Assembly (NCBI GenBank): GCA_934162555.1
Contig: CAKPJE010000055.1
Coordinates: 1 to 6,829 of the forward strand
Direction of reading: 5' to 3'
Origin: an uncultured Bacilli bacterium
Lineage (GTDB): Bacteria; Bacillota_I; Bacilli_A; RF39; UBA660
Length of the DNA stretch: 6,829 nt
The translations under genes were made by a program, and so were the position numbers. The notes under the pieces were generated by a model. It did not search any database, was not told the DNA's origin, and saw only the letters and a list, made by a program, of their open reading frames with translations. The number at the start of each line of letters is the position of its first letter. Within the stretch, counting starts at the first letter, position 1. Shown one piece after another: positions 6,465 through 6,829 of the stretch.

Positions 6465-6829
6465 TTATATTACATTTTTGTAATGTTCATTTTTTCCGAA
6501 TATTATTTTTACTTTTGTGTATTCATCTTTTTTTGATTCAATTAATATTTTATGACCTAATTTTTTACACATTTCTTGTGCTATATATAAACCCATACCG
6601 GTTGATTTTGCTTTGTCTCTTCCATTTTCACCAGTAAACATTTTATCAAATACTCTTGGTATATCACTTTCTTTTATACCTATTCCATTATCATATATTT
6701 CTAATATATTGTTTTTATATGTTATTTTTATTTGAGCATTTTTTTCTTTTTTATATTTTATACTGTTATTTATTATTTGATTTATTATGAATTCTAACCA
6801 TTTACTATCTGTTAAGAGTGTTTCATTTT
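6465..6829 (-). CDS. BceS-like sensor histidine kinase, C-terminal fragment (5' end beyond window)
   Basis: Open frame entering from the right edge and ending at TAA (6465-6467); the visible 120 residues are the HATPase_c domain. Numbering within the fragment: N-box at 13-25 (FIINQIINNSIKY, key Asn 21), G1 box DNGIG at 46-50, an F-box-like RVFDKMFTGENGR at 58-70, and G2 box TGMGL at 76-80. The W-L-E-F-I-I-N-Q-I-I pattern and the FTGENGR stretch are typical of the small intramembrane-sensing kinases of the BceS family. Family knowledge: these have two N-terminal helices and almost no sensory loop, sense through a partner BceAB transporter, and phosphorylate a BceR-type OmpR-family regulator. 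The transporter genes follow 62 bases downstream, which supports this assignment. The phospho-accepting His and the membrane helices lie outside the window. The last codons contain a candidate regulator-binding palindrome. The regulator gene would be expected upstream, also outside the window. Confidence 0.93.
   Translation of the reverse strand, partial: NETLLTDSKWLEFIINQIINNSIKYKKEKNAQIKITYKNNILEIYDNGIGIKESDIPRVFDKMFTGENGRDKAKSTGMGLYIAQEMCKKLGHKILIESKKDEYTKVKIIFGKNEHYKNVI
6469..6484 (-). promoter_or_regulatory. Candidate BceR-type response-regulator binding site
   Basis: A perfect inverted repeat, ATTACA-N4-TGTAAT, with six-base arms and a TTTT spacer (plus strand). It sits over the last kinase codons (Tyr-Lys-Asn-Val-Ile), 67 bases before the ATPase start. 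Family knowledge: BceR-like regulators bind sites of the general form TNACA-N4-TGTAA upstream of their transporter genes, and this sequence fits exactly. It is not a terminator, because the transcript continues with A rather than U residues. Confidence 0.6.

Noticed and set aside
1..6829. CRISPR array, tRNA or rRNA gene, insertion sequence, phage attachment site
   Set aside because: I saw no regularly spaced direct repeats, cloverleaf-like sequence, transposase or integrase coding, or terminal inverted repeats.

Overview
The window is about three quarters A+T and carries six genes, all on the minus strand, read from the right edge toward the left. The base composition, strong AGGAGG-like ribosome binding sites and gene families (a BceS-type kinase, a BceAB-type ABC transporter, VanZ and RDD membrane domains) point to a low-GC Bacillota, probably an uncultured gut-type member of the Bacilli or Clostridia. 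Genus cannot be read from the sequence. Tryptophan at recognisable motif positions is TGG, and every gene closes with standard-code stops, so this is not a TGA=Trp mollicute.

In transcription order: (1) 6829-6465, the C-terminal ATPase part of a BceS-like sensor histidine kinase, cut by the window edge; (2) 6402-5638, a BceA-like ABC ATPase; (3) 5651-3576, a ten-helix BceB-like permease with a large extracellular loop, overlapping the ATPase gene by 14 bases; (4) 3571-2513, a VanZ-RDD fusion membrane protein, four bases after the permease stop; (5) 2460-826, a membrane-anchored extracellular protein predicted to be a right-handed beta-helix; (6) 771-163, a membrane-anchored extracytoplasmic thioredoxin-fold protein with a CPWC active site. 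A rho-independent hairpin at 143-164 closes the cluster and shares two bases with the last stop codon. Further left there is a candidate promoter and a hairpin that belong to something beyond the left edge.

The first three genes form the end of an antimicrobial-peptide sensing and detoxification module. In known Bce systems the transporter is both sensor and resistance pump, the kinase signals to a response regulator, and the regulator activates the transporter genes. A perfect ATTACA-N4-TGTAAT inverted repeat lies in the last codons of the kinase gene, just upstream of the transporter, and matches the BceR-family site form. Close spacing and the lack of intervening terminators suggest that VanZ-RDD, and possibly the beta-helix and thioredoxin genes, are co-transcribed with it. 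The thioredoxin gene also has its own candidate promoter.

The most interesting point is this extension of a Bce module with a VanZ-RDD protein, a surface beta-helix and an extracytoplasmic thioredoxin: a possible cell-envelope stress cluster. That functional link is inference from gene order.
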